A stretch of 64,000 bases of DNA from assembly GCA_016715285.1 (NCBI GenBank), contig JADKAO010000005.1:372001-436000 (forward strand), read 5' to 3'. Shown here in pieces: positions 43,687 through 51,384 of this stretch (positions are counted from its first letter, which is position 1; each line of letters begins with the position of its first letter). Position numbers and translations under genes: made by a program. The DNA is from Actinomycetales bacterium. GTDB lineage: Bacteria; Actinomycetota; Actinomycetes; Actinomycetales; Dermatophilaceae. The notes below the pieces were generated by a model that saw only the letters and a list, made by a program, of their open reading frames with translations, searched no databases and was not told the origin of the DNA.

Positions 43687-44067
43687 ATGCCTGACTCTGG
43701 CTCGCCGCGCCGAGTGCGCGTTACCTCGCCTCGGCGAGACGCCCGGAGACGCGGCGAAAGACGTTCTGACGCAGTCGAACTCAGCGAACAAACCGGCCTC
43801 GGCGAGGTCTACCTGACAGCTTTGCTGCGGGCACAGTTTCGGCTCGCCATGGCGGTTCTCCTGGGCGTCGGGGGGCTGATCGTCGGCCTGCCGGCGTTGT
43901 TCCTCTTGTGGCCCCCGGCAGTGCAGGCACGGATCGGGCCGGTCCCGGCCGTGTGGCTCGTCGTCGGCGTCGCGATCTATCCGATCGTGTTCCTCGCAGC
44001 GCGCATCCACGTACGCCAAGCCGAACGCATCGAGCGTGACTTCACCGACCTCATGACCAACCGATGA
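43687..44067 (+). CDS. Small two-TM protein upstream of SSS symporter (DUF485-like position)
   Basis: 126-residue protein with an Arg-rich N-terminus (about 40 residues), then LLRAQFRLAMAVLLGVGG and two TM helices. It overlaps the symporter gene by ATGA. DUF485 proteins occupy the same place before ActP-type symporters, and the layout is the same, but the sequence match is weak. Probably a small accessory subunit. Confidence 0.7.
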   Translation: MPDSGSPRRVRVTSPRRDARRRGERRSDAVELSEQTGLGEVYLTALLRAQFRLAMAVLLGVGGLIVGLPALFLLWPPAVQARIGPVPAVWLVVGVAIYPIVFLAARIHVRQAERIERDFTDLMTNR

Positions 44068-45632
44068 ATCTCGCCGCCACCGCCGGCAACCCCGACTGGG
44101 GCCTCATCGCGGTGCTGTTTGTCTGCATCGTCACGCTCATTGTTGGCTCACTCGGTCTGCGCCTCTCGCGCACCACGAGTGATTTTTATGTCGCTGGCCG
44201 CTCCGTCACCGCAGGATGGAACGCCTCAGCCATCGGCGGCGAATACCTCTCAGCCGCGTCCTTCCTCGGTGTTGCCGGCATTGTTTACAGCCTTGGCACC
44301 GAAATGCTTTGGCTCCCAGTCGGTTACACCATCGGCTATCTTGTCCTGCTGGTCCTGGTCGCGGCGCCGTTGCGGCGATCAGGGGCCTACACGATCCCCG
44401 ACTTTGCTGAGGCACGACTCCAGTCACGGCCGATCCGGCTGGTCTCCTCGTTGCTCGTCGTCGGAATCGGGTGGCTCTATCTGCTGCCTCAGTTCCAAGG
44501 CGCCGGACTCGCGCTCGCCACCGTCACCGGGGCACCCCCCGCGACCGGAAGCCTCGTCGTCGCCACCGTGGTGCTCGCCAACGTCGCTGCTGGCGGAATG
44601 CGATCGATCACGCTTGTCCAGGCGGTGCAGTACTGGCTCAAACTCGCGGCCATCGCCATCCCGGCGTTCGTGCTCCTGTGGCTCTGGCTGCGCCAAGGCC
44701 AACCCCTCCCCACAGTGAGCCAGCCCGGCGGTCCGTTCGCGGGGGCGGGCATTGGGTTCCAGCCCCGCGAACACCCTGTCTACGCGACCTATTCGACGAT
44801 CCTCGCGTTGTGTTTCGGCACGATGGGTCTGCCCCATGTGCTCGTCCGCTTCTACACCAACCCCGATGGCCGCGCGGCTCGCCGGACCACGGTCATCGTG
44901 GTCGGCCTACTCGGGGTGTTCTACCTCTTCCCACCAATCTTCGGGATGCTCGGTCGCACCTATCTGCCAACGCTCCCCGACGGGACCCGATCCGACAGTG
45001 TCGTGCTCCTGCTCCCCTCAGCCATGAGCCCCGGCACACTCGGCGACATCCTCTCGGCGGTGCTGGCCGGGGGTGCCTTCGCGGCCTTCCTCTCCACGGC
45101 CAGCGGGCTCACCGTGTCAGTGGCCGGCGTCATCGACCAGGACCTCCTCTCAGGTCGCCTCAATCGGCGGTCAGGGGGCGACCTGCCCCGCACCCACAGC
45201 TTCCGGCTCGCCACCCTCGTCGCGATCGCCATCCCGTATGCCGCCTCCTGGCTCACCCCGAGCGTGAGCCTCGCAGACACCGTTGGGATGGCGTTTGCTG
45301 TCGCAGCCTCGACCTTCTGCCCCCTCCTTGTCCTCGGTGTGTGGTGGCGACGGCTGTCGGTGACCGGGGCTTTGGCCGGGCTCGCGGTTGGCGGGATCAG
45401 CGCAATCGGTGCCAGCGTGGCGACGGTCGTCGGCATCGGCGGCTCCACCGGTCGAGGGTGGATCGGATCGTTGCTGGCCCAACCCGCCGCCCTCACGGTG
45501 CCGTTGGCCTTCATCACGGCCATTCTCGTCTCGCTCGCCACACCCGGCTCTGTCCCCAAGAACGCCGCCCGCCTGCTCGTGCGCCTCCACGCCCCCGAAG
45601 AAGTGACGACCGGACGGCATACCGACACCTAA
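44064..45632 (+). CDS. Sodium:solute symporter family (acetate/monocarboxylate permease-like)
   Basis: 522-residue SSS transporter with about 13 TM helices. SDFYVAGRSVTAGWNASAIGG and EYLSAASFLGVAGIVYSLG are the family N-terminal signature; GLPHVLVRFYTNPDGRAARR is the ActP-type middle motif. It is the first of two SSS genes in the cluster controlled, by position, by the LytS/LytTR pair. The substrate is inferred as a short carboxylate. Confidence 0.88.
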   Translation: MNLAATAGNPDWGLIAVLFVCIVTLIVGSLGLRLSRTTSDFYVAGRSVTAGWNASAIGGEYLSAASFLGVAGIVYSLGTEMLWLPVGYTIGYLVLLVLVAAPLRRSGAYTIPDFAEARLQSRPIRLVSSLLVVGIGWLYLLPQFQGAGLALATVTGAPPATGSLVVATVVLANVAAGGMRSITLVQAVQYWLKLAAIAIPAFVLLWLWLRQGQPLPTVSQPGGPFAGAGIGFQPREHPVYATYSTILALCFGTMGLPHVLVRFYTNPDGRAARRTTVIVVGLLGVFYLFPPIFGMLGRTYLPTLPDGTRSDSVVLLLPSAMSPGTLGDILSAVLAGGAFAAFLSTASGLTVSVAGVIDQDLLSGRLNRRSGGDLPRTHSFRLATLVAIAIPYAASWLTPSVSLADTVGMAFAVAASTFCPLLVLGVWWRRLSVTGALAGLAVGGISAIGASVATVVGIGGSTGRGWIGSLLAQPAALTVPLAFITAILVSLATPGSVPKNAARLLVRLHAPEEVTTGRHTDT

Positions 45633-45810
45633 CCGGCATACCGTTTGGCGTGACCCGGTGACCGTTCGGCGCACCCGTCTCCCCCTTTGAGCGAGAGCGC
45701 AATCCTTCCGGCGCGTGCCCTCTGGCGGCCAAGACCTCGAGGTCCCACGCTGTGACCCACGCCACTGCGGAGGCGTTCCGTCAGTTCCAGCCCTATTCGG
45801 AGGTCCCCCC

Positions 45811-46155
45811 TTGAGCGATCCCAACGACATCAGCGAGGAGCGTGCCGCGAGATATCTCGAGGTGCAGAACTCGCAGGAGTTCGCGGAGCTACGGAAGAAG
45901 TTCCGCGGCTTCGTCTTCCCCATGACCGGCGCCTTCTTGGCCTGGTATTTCCTTTATGTCGTCCTCGCGACCTACGCGACCGACTTCATGAGCCAGCACG
46001 TCTGGGGCAACATCACCATCGGGCTCATCCTCGGTCTGTTGCAGTTCGTCACCACATTCGCGATCACGATGTATTACGCCCGCTGGGCTGACCGGGTCTT
46101 TGACCCCGCCGCCGAGAAGCTGGCCGAGCACATGGAACGGGGGAACCTCCAGTGA
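45811..46155 (+). CDS. DUF485 membrane protein
   Basis: 114-residue DUF485 protein: SQEFAELRKKFRGFVFPMT, then two TM helices and MYYARWADRVFDPAAEKL. TTG 45811 has GGAGG at seven bases and gives the right N-terminus (MSDPNDISEERAARYLEVQ); upstream in-frame codons are not conserved-looking. It overlaps the following actP by GTGA. DUF485/ActP pairs are widespread. Confidence 0.88.
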   Translation: MSDPNDISEERAARYLEVQNSQEFAELRKKFRGFVFPMTGAFLAWYFLYVVLATYATDFMSQHVWGNITIGLILGLLQFVTTFAITMYYARWADRVFDPAAEKLAEHMERGNLQ

Positions 46156-47747
46156 ACGCGCTCGCTATCCCGGCCGCCACTCAGGTCGGTAACACCACGC
46201 TGAACATCCTTATCTTCAGCATCTTCGTCGTCGTCACGCTCGCCATCGTCATCAAGGTGTCGAAGCAAAACACCTCTGCCGCCGACTACTACGCCGGTGG
46301 CCGTTCGTTCTCCGGGCGCCAGAACGGTATTGCCATCACCGGTGACTACCTGTCGGCTGCATCCTTCCTCGGGATCGCCGGCGCCATCGCGGTCAACGGC
46401 TACGACGGGTTCCTCTACTCGATCGGCTTCCTCGTCGCGTGGCTCGTCGCGCTCCTGCTCGTCGCCGAGCTGCTGCGTAACACCGGCCGCTTCACGATGG
46501 CCGACGTGCTCTCGTTCCGTCTGAAGCAGCGCCCCGTGCGCACCGCTGCCGCGATCAACACGCTCGCGGTGTCCGCCTTCTACCTCCTGGCCCAGATGGC
46601 TGGCGCTGGCGGTCTCGTCGCGCTCCTGCTCGGCATCACCGACCGCACTGGTCAGAGCATCGTCATCGCCGTCGTCGGCGCGCTCATGATCATCTACGTG
46701 CTCATCGGTGGCATGAAGGGCACGACCTGGGTGCAGATCATCAAGGCCGCGCTGCTCATCGTCGGTGCCGGCGTCATGACCCTATGGGTCGGGGCCAAGT
46801 ACGGCTTCAACCTCTCGGGTCTGTTCGACGACGCCATCAAGCAGGCTGGCAACAGCAACATCCTCAACCCGGGTCTGCAGTACAAGAACAAGATCGACTT
46901 CATCTCGCTGTCGATCGCGCTCGTCCTCGGCACCGCGGGTCTGCCGCACGTGCTCATGCGCTTCTACACCGTGCCGACCTCGAAGGAAGCTCGTCGCTCG
47001 GTCGTCTGGGCCATCTGGCTCATTGGCCTGTTCTACCTCTTCACCCTCGTCCTCGGTTACGGCGCGCAGGCCCTCGTCGGCTCTGCGACCATCAAGGCCG
47101 CTCCTGGTGGCGTCAACTCGGCGGCTCCGCTGCTTGCCTACAAGCTCGGTGGCGAGTTGCTCCTAGGCGTGATCTCCGCGGTCGCCTTCGCGACGATCCT
47201 CGCGGTGGTCGCCGGTCTGACCATCACCGCGTCGGCCTCGTTCGCTCACGACATCTACGCCCAGGTCATCAAGAAGGGTGCGGTCTCTCCGGACGAAGAG
47301 GTCAAGGTTGCCCGTCGCACGGCTGTCGTCGTCGGCATCCTGGCGATCATCGGTGGCATCTTCGCCAACGGTCAGAACATCGCCTTCCTCGTGGCATTGG
47401 CCTTCGCCGTCGCGGCAAGCGCCAACCTGCCGACGATCCTCTACTCGCTGTTCTGGAAGAACTTCACCACCCGTGGTGCGCTGTTCTCGATGTACGGCGG
47501 TCTGATCAGCTCACTCGTGCTCATCATCGGCAGCCCGGTTGTCTCTGGCACCGCGACCTCGATGTTCCCGGGCTCGAACTTCCAGTGGTTCGGCCTGAAC
47601 AACCCCGGCATCATCTCGGTGCCGCTGTCGTTCTTCCTCGGCTGGCTGGGTTCGGTCACGGAGAAGGAGCACAACGCTGCGAAGTACGCCGAAATGGAGG
47701 TCCGCTCCCTCACCGGTGCGGGCGCCGAAAAGGCCATCTCGCACTAA
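46152..47747 (+). CDS. actP: Cation/acetate symporter
   Basis: 531-residue SSS symporter of the ActP type. SAADYYAGGRSFSGRQNGIA and ITGDYLSAASFLGIAGAIAV are diagnostic, as is GLPHVLMRFYTVPTSKEARR. Codon use is highly biased and the gene lacks the GTATGCCG motif, suggesting high expression. Coupled to DUF485 (GTGA). With acs (52899) it would provide acetate uptake and activation. Confidence 0.92.
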   Translation: MNALAIPAATQVGNTTLNILIFSIFVVVTLAIVIKVSKQNTSAADYYAGGRSFSGRQNGIAITGDYLSAASFLGIAGAIAVNGYDGFLYSIGFLVAWLVALLLVAELLRNTGRFTMADVLSFRLKQRPVRTAAAINTLAVSAFYLLAQMAGAGGLVALLLGITDRTGQSIVIAVVGALMIIYVLIGGMKGTTWVQIIKAALLIVGAGVMTLWVGAKYGFNLSGLFDDAIKQAGNSNILNPGLQYKNKIDFISLSIALVLGTAGLPHVLMRFYTVPTSKEARRSVVWAIWLIGLFYLFTLVLGYGAQALVGSATIKAAPGGVNSAAPLLAYKLGGELLLGVISAVAFATILAVVAGLTITASASFAHDIYAQVIKKGAVSPDEEVKVARRTAVVVGILAIIGGIFANGQNIAFLVALAFAVAASANLPTILYSLFWKNFTTRGALFSMYGGLISSLVLIIGSPVVSGTATSMFPGSNFQWFGLNNPGIISVPLSFFLGWLGSVTEKEHNAAKYAEMEVRSLTGAGAEKAISH

Positions 47748-47803
47748 ACCGCAAGACCTGGGTATGCCGTGACTCTCGCCCTCGTGGTCACGGACACCCA
47801 CCC

Positions 47804-47849
47804 GGGGTATGCCGTGCCTTGCCTGGCGAGGACACGCACGGCATACCCC
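47804..47849. terminator. Hairpin built from inverted GTATGCCG motifs after actP
   Basis: GGGGTATGCCGTGC (47804-47817) and GCACGGCATACCCC (47836-47849) are perfect 14-bp arms, each containing the genome-wide motif. A third copy at 47761 can pair its CCGTGAC with GTCACGG at 47787. It lies 57 bp after the actP stop. There is no U tract, so function as a terminator is inferred. Confidence 0.6.
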
Positions 47850-47946
47850 GCCCCTTGAGCCACAGCGCCTCGGACGTGACCTGCTCCGTCCGGGGCGCTG
47901 TGTTGTTGTCGTGTGGAGCCGAGCCTCCGCTCCGCCTCTCTTGCTC

Positions 47947-48110
47947 ATTCGATACCCGACGCCGACGCCCACCTAGCCAACCGGTATCGAACCCGCTGAC
48001 GCTTTCCGCAATCGATACCCGACGCCCACGATACCCGACGCCGACTCCCACCAAGCAGACCGGTATCGAACCCCAGGGTCAGTGCCAGCACGCCTCTCCG
48101 ATTCGATACC
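47947..48110. repeat. TCGATACCC...GGTATCGA repeats, cluster B
   Basis: Two full units (ATTCGATACCCGACGCC ... CCGGTATCGAACCC), the second with an internal duplication of CGATACCCGACGCC, and a terminal half unit ATTCGATACC at 48100. The cluster abuts the stop codon of the AbiEi/PDDEXK-like gene. Confidence 0.82.
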
Positions 48111-48113
48111 TCA

Positions 48114-49079
48114 TCACGACGCAAGCCTCGGGCGCTGTCGTCGATCACGTGAGCTAAGTCCCTGGGCAACCTGGTTCATGAACTCGTCGCCCATGATGCG
48201 CAGACCAAGAACGTCGATGCGCAGCACCAATTCGTGGCCTAAGACGAGCGAGTTCATTCGCAGGTTGTCGTCAGTGACCGCGAGTCCCCATCGGTGGCCA
48301 GCGCCGTCGATTTCCACGATGAGTCCATAGTCGTCCCAGCGCACGTCGAGGTAGATCCGGCCGCGCGCACCCTCCACGACGACCTGCCGCGACGGCTCCG
48401 GGAGCCCCCGTCGGCGGCACATCGCGGCGAAGTCGAGTTCGCCAAGCGACTGCGCGCCGCCCGCCAGGTCGCCGATGACGAGCTTGATCAATCGTCGGCG
48501 GTTGCGTCCAGGCGCAACGCGGTGCATGGCCGCGAGTTGCGCCGGTGTCACCAACCGCTGCTGCACTGCCATGGCCAAGATGAGCACCGCTTGCCGGTCA
48601 GTAACCGCCCACCGCGCTCCCCTCAAAGCAGCTACCTCGGGGCGCGTTATCGGAAGAGCGTCCGCGTTGAGGTTGGCTTGTTCACGGTCAACCCGGCGGA
48701 TCACCTTGTGGACAACGACGCCGGAGGTCCGAGGTGCGCGACGGTTGTGGACCACTGACACATGCTGGCGCGACTCGTCGAAGCCGACCATGCCGGCTAC
48801 GGCGAGGGCACTGACCCCGTCGAGGAGGCTGCCCTCGCCGGTTTCCCAAACAGCACGCCAGCGTTGGGCGACGAGGGATAGTGGATTCCGGTCGAGGCTG
48901 AGGGTGGCCCAGCCGTGAGCTGCCCACCTGCCGCGTCGCAGTTGCCACGCGACGGCGTCGTAGTCGAAGCCGCACTGTGCAGCCTGACGTCGTGAGACCA
49001 CGCCGCCCTGTCGAATCGCCATACCGACGAGGAGCTCGTGTTTGGTCGTCCATCGCGCGTTTGTCATAGGCCTGAGCAT
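48114..49079 (-). CDS. AbiEi-like winged-helix + PDDEXK-like (DUF559-type) protein
   Basis: About 321 residues. The N-terminal winged helix (about 5-65; RQGGVVSRRQAAQCGFDYDA, VAWQLRRGRWAAHG) is of the kind found in AbiEi-type antitoxins and related actinobacterial proteins. The C-terminal part (about 240-310) reads RIYLDVRWDDYGLIVEIDGA with a downstream ELVLRIDVLGLRI, fitting the D...ExD core of Vsr/DUF559-type nuclease folds. No cognate toxin lies beside it. It is flanked on both sides by GATACC repeat clusters. Start uncertain (49079 or 49067). Confidence 0.68.
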   Translation of the reverse strand: MLRPMTNARWTTKHELLVGMAIRQGGVVSRRQAAQCGFDYDAVAWQLRRGRWAAHGWATLSLDRNPLSLVAQRWRAVWETGEGSLLDGVSALAVAGMVGFDESRQHVSVVHNRRAPRTSGVVVHKVIRRVDREQANLNADALPITRPEVAALRGARWAVTDRQAVLILAMAVQQRLVTPAQLAAMHRVAPGRNRRRLIKLVIGDLAGGAQSLGELDFAAMCRRRGLPEPSRQVVVEGARGRIYLDVRWDDYGLIVEIDGAGHRWGLAVTDDNLRMNSLVLGHELVLRIDVLGLRIMGDEFMNQVAQGLSSRDRRQRPRLAS

Positions 49080-49187
49080 CACCTCGCTCCGCAGGGAGCG
49101 GCGCCGACATACCCGTGCCTGTGGATCAGGTGACGTCGACCGGCACCCATGTGGATGACGCCTCAGGGTGCCCACGCTCCCCCACCG

Positions 49188-49370
49188 ATTCGATACCCGT
49201 TGACGGACTCTCCCTCGGCATCAGGTATCGAGCGCTGAGTGCTTCGGGCGACCCTGTCTCCGATTGGATACCGGTGAACGACTCAGGGCTCGCTCTGGGG
49301 TATCGAACCCGCCGTGCACCCGCTGATTCGATACCGAGGAGGGGCTCCGAACTCGTCGTCGGGTATCGAA
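49188..49370. repeat. TCGATACCC...GGTATCGA repeats, cluster C
   Basis: Three diverged units: ATTCGATACCCGTTGAC ... AGGTATCGAGC; ATTGGATACCGG ... GGGGTATCGAACC; ATTCGATACCGAGGAGG ... CGGGTATCGAATCC. They lie between the PDDEXK-like gene and the trpS leader, at similar spacing to cluster A. Confidence 0.8.
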
Positions 49371-49393
49371 TCCGGCAAGAGGGGACGGGGCGT

Positions 49394-49505
49394 TATCCTT
49401 GAGGCATGGTTTCGATGACCCGGCAGGGCTGGTGGCGTTTCGCATAGCGGCGGCGCCCATCGAGCAACCCCAATCAACGCCGCCCCCGGGGCGGCGTTTG
49501 TCGTG
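49394..49505 (+). promoter_or_regulatory. trpS leader: promoter, Trp leader peptide and attenuator
   Basis: TATCCT (49394-49399) can be the -10, with the transcript starting near the leader ATG. The terminator hairpin AACGCCGCCCC-C-GGGGCGGCGTT (49476-49498) is followed by TGTCGT. The segment GCGGCGGCG (49447-49455), just after the leader stop, can pair with CGCCGCC (49478-49484), which would break the terminator. Ribosome stalling at the two Trp codons would favour this antiterminator, as in classical attenuation. Confidence 0.75.
49406..49447 (+). CDS. trpL: trpS leader peptide (tandem Trp codons)
   Basis: A 13-codon ORF, MVSMTRQGWWRFA, with GAGG before the ATG and two adjacent TGG codons at 49430-49435. 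Trp is rare, so two in thirteen residues directly before an attenuator hairpin and trpS marks a ribosome-mediated sensor of charged tRNA-Trp. It may be leaderless. Confidence 0.75.
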   Translation: MVSMTRQGWWRFA

Positions 49506-49552
49506 CCAGGGGCAACCACATCAGAACCCACCGGCCCACCCAGGAGAGCATC

Positions 49553-50590
49553 ATGACGACCCAGGCACACGGCATACCCCCTCGTGTTCGGCCGCGGTCC
49601 CTATCTGGAATGCAACCGACGAGCGACAGTCTCCACATCGGCAATTACATTGGGGCACTAGTCAACTGGGTCGACCTTCAGGAGACCTACGACGCGTTCT
49701 ACTTCGTCGCCGACCTGCACGCGCTCACCGTGCCCACCGACCCCAAGGTGCTGCGCCATCGCACCCGAGTCACCGCGGCGCAGTGCATCGCGGGTGGGGT
49801 TGACCCTGAGCGGTCCGCGGTGTTCTGCCAGAGCCACCTCCCCCAGCACACCGAACTCGGCTGGGTCATGAACTGTCTCACCGCCTTTGGCGAGGCCAGC
49901 CGGATGACGCAGTTCAAGGACAAGACCGCCAAGGGGCAGCAGGGGAACGTTGGGCTGTTCACCTACCCGATGCTCATGGCCGCGGACATCCTCATCTACG
50001 ACGCCGACAAGGTACCCGTCGGCGAGGACCAGCGTCAGCACCTCGAGATCACCCGCGACCTCGCGCTGCGGTTCAACCAGCGCTTCGGGGAGACGCTCGT
50101 CGTGCCGGAGCCGCACATCCTCAAAGAGACCGCCAAGATCATGGAGCTCACCGACCCGACGTCCAAAATGTCGGGCACCAACTCCCCCGACGCCGGTCTC
50201 GTGCTGCTCTCGGACGACCCCAAGCGCATCGTCAAGAAGATCAAGTCCGCGGTCACCGACGCCGAGCGCGAGATCCGCTACGACCCCGACACCAAGCCCG
50301 GGGTGTCCAACCTGCTCACCATCCAGTCGGCCCTCACCGGAGTGCCCATCGGCACGCTCGAGCAGGAGTATGCCGGCAAGGGTTACGGCGATCTCAAGGG
50401 TCAGGTGGCCGAGGTGACGGTGGCTGCGCTGGAGCCGTTCCAGAAGCGGATGACGGAACTTCTCGACGACCCTGCCGAGCTCGATCGGATTCTGGCGTCC
50501 GGGGCCGAGCGGGCGGGTGCAGTGTCTGCGGCCACCATCGCGCGAGTCAAGGACCGCCTCGGCCTGCTGCCACCTCAACCGCGCACGTAA
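49553..50590 (+). CDS. trpS: Tryptophanyl-tRNA synthetase
   Basis: 345-residue class I synthetase charging tRNA-Trp. The HIGH motif is DSLHIGNYIGALVNWV and the dimer/Trp-pocket segment is FTYPMLMAADILIYDAD with VGEDQRQHLEITRDLA. The KMSKS loop reads PTSKMSGTNSPDAG, i.e. KMSGT, lacking the second Lys. GAGAGC before ATG 49553 acts as the ribosome site. Expression is probably controlled by the leader at 49394-49505. Confidence 0.95.
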   Translation: MTTQAHGIPPRVRPRSLSGMQPTSDSLHIGNYIGALVNWVDLQETYDAFYFVADLHALTVPTDPKVLRHRTRVTAAQCIAGGVDPERSAVFCQSHLPQHTELGWVMNCLTAFGEASRMTQFKDKTAKGQQGNVGLFTYPMLMAADILIYDADKVPVGEDQRQHLEITRDLALRFNQRFGETLVVPEPHILKETAKIMELTDPTSKMSGTNSPDAGLVLLSDDPKRIVKKIKSAVTDAEREIRYDPDTKPGVSNLLTIQSALTGVPIGTLEQEYAGKGYGDLKGQVAEVTVAALEPFQKRMTELLDDPAELDRILASGAERAGAVSAATIARVKDRLGLLPPQPRT

Positions 50591-50611
50591 AGCCAGCCCC
50601 TCCTAGCCCTC

Positions 50612-50718
50612 GTTCGATACCCGAAGGCGACGCACAACTCGTCAACAGGTATCGAATCGGCAAGCCTCCAATCGGGTCGATACCCAAGGGCGACCCACCA
50701 GTGGTCAACGGGTATCGA
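50612..50718. repeat. TCGATACCC...GGTATCGA repeats, cluster D
   Basis: Two units: TTCGATACCCGAAGGCGACG ... ACAGGTATCGAATC and TCGATACCCAAGGGCGACCC ... ACGGGTATCGAC. They lie 22 bp after the trpS stop. Poorly conserved purine-rich sequence follows to the hairpin at 50798. Confidence 0.8.
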
Positions 50719-50797
50719 CTGCGGAAGAGGTGAGGGGGCAGGCGGAGGAGGTGAGTTGGGGGGCTAGGCGGATGAGGTGAGGGGCAGGTTTCGCGCA

Positions 50798-50830
50798 CAG
50801 GTGACCCGCAGGATCACTGCGGGTCACCTG
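50798..50830. promoter_or_regulatory. 33-bp perfect inverted repeat before DUF3349 gene
   Basis: CAGGTGACCCGCAG-GATCA-CTGCGGGTCACCTG, 14-bp perfect arms, 30 bp before ATG 50861. No T tract follows. It could be an operator, an mRNA hairpin in the 5' leader or a terminator for upstream transcription. Confidence 0.55.
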
Positions 50831-50860
50831 CCGTTCGGCCAAGCGAGCCACGGTGATGGC

Positions 50861-51205
50861 ATGACCGAGTTGCACGAGTCACGGTGGCGGCGCCTCAAGA
50901 CGTGGATCACCGCCGGGCCCACTCATGGAGCTCCTCGAGAGGACCTCATCCCGATCCTCTCGCTGCTGCGGCACGACCTCACCGAGAGCGAAATCGTGCA
51001 CGTCGCAGCGGTTTTGGCATCTGAGTGGAGCCGCCACAAGCAGCCGATCACCGACGACGACATCCGCCGGATCGTCAACGAGCACATTTACCAAACGGCC
51101 GATGACAGCGATGTCATGGCGGTGCGTGCCATGCTCAGTCGTTCTGAGTACCCCCTCGCCCCAGCGACGGATGCCGTCAAGCCATCCAAACCCCACCGCG
51201 TCTGA
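50861..51205 (+). CDS. DUF3349 family protein
   Basis: 114-residue protein matching the DUF3349 pattern known from mycobacteria: RHDLTESEIVHVAAVLASEW, then ITDDDIRRIVNEHIYQTADD and VMAVRAMLSRSEYPL. It is helical, soluble and has no enzymatic motif; its function is unknown in the family. ATG 50861 is the first good start; the ribosome site is weak. Confidence 0.75.
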   Translation: MTELHESRWRRLKTWITAGPTHGAPREDLIPILSLLRHDLTESEIVHVAAVLASEWSRHKQPITDDDIRRIVNEHIYQTADDSDVMAVRAMLSRSEYPLAPATDAVKPSKPHRV

Positions 51206-51384
51206 CCGCGGTGCCGCACCGCGGCCGGCGCCGCGGCAGCAGCCGGGAGCACCGCGGCAGCACCGCAGCCGACACGCTGTCTCACGTTTCAATTGGCCAG
51301 TGTCACAGCGCCCCGGTATCCCAACCACACGGCATACCCAATAGCCTCGGTGGTTCGACCACCCCGCCGGCCACGAGGTTTCCC

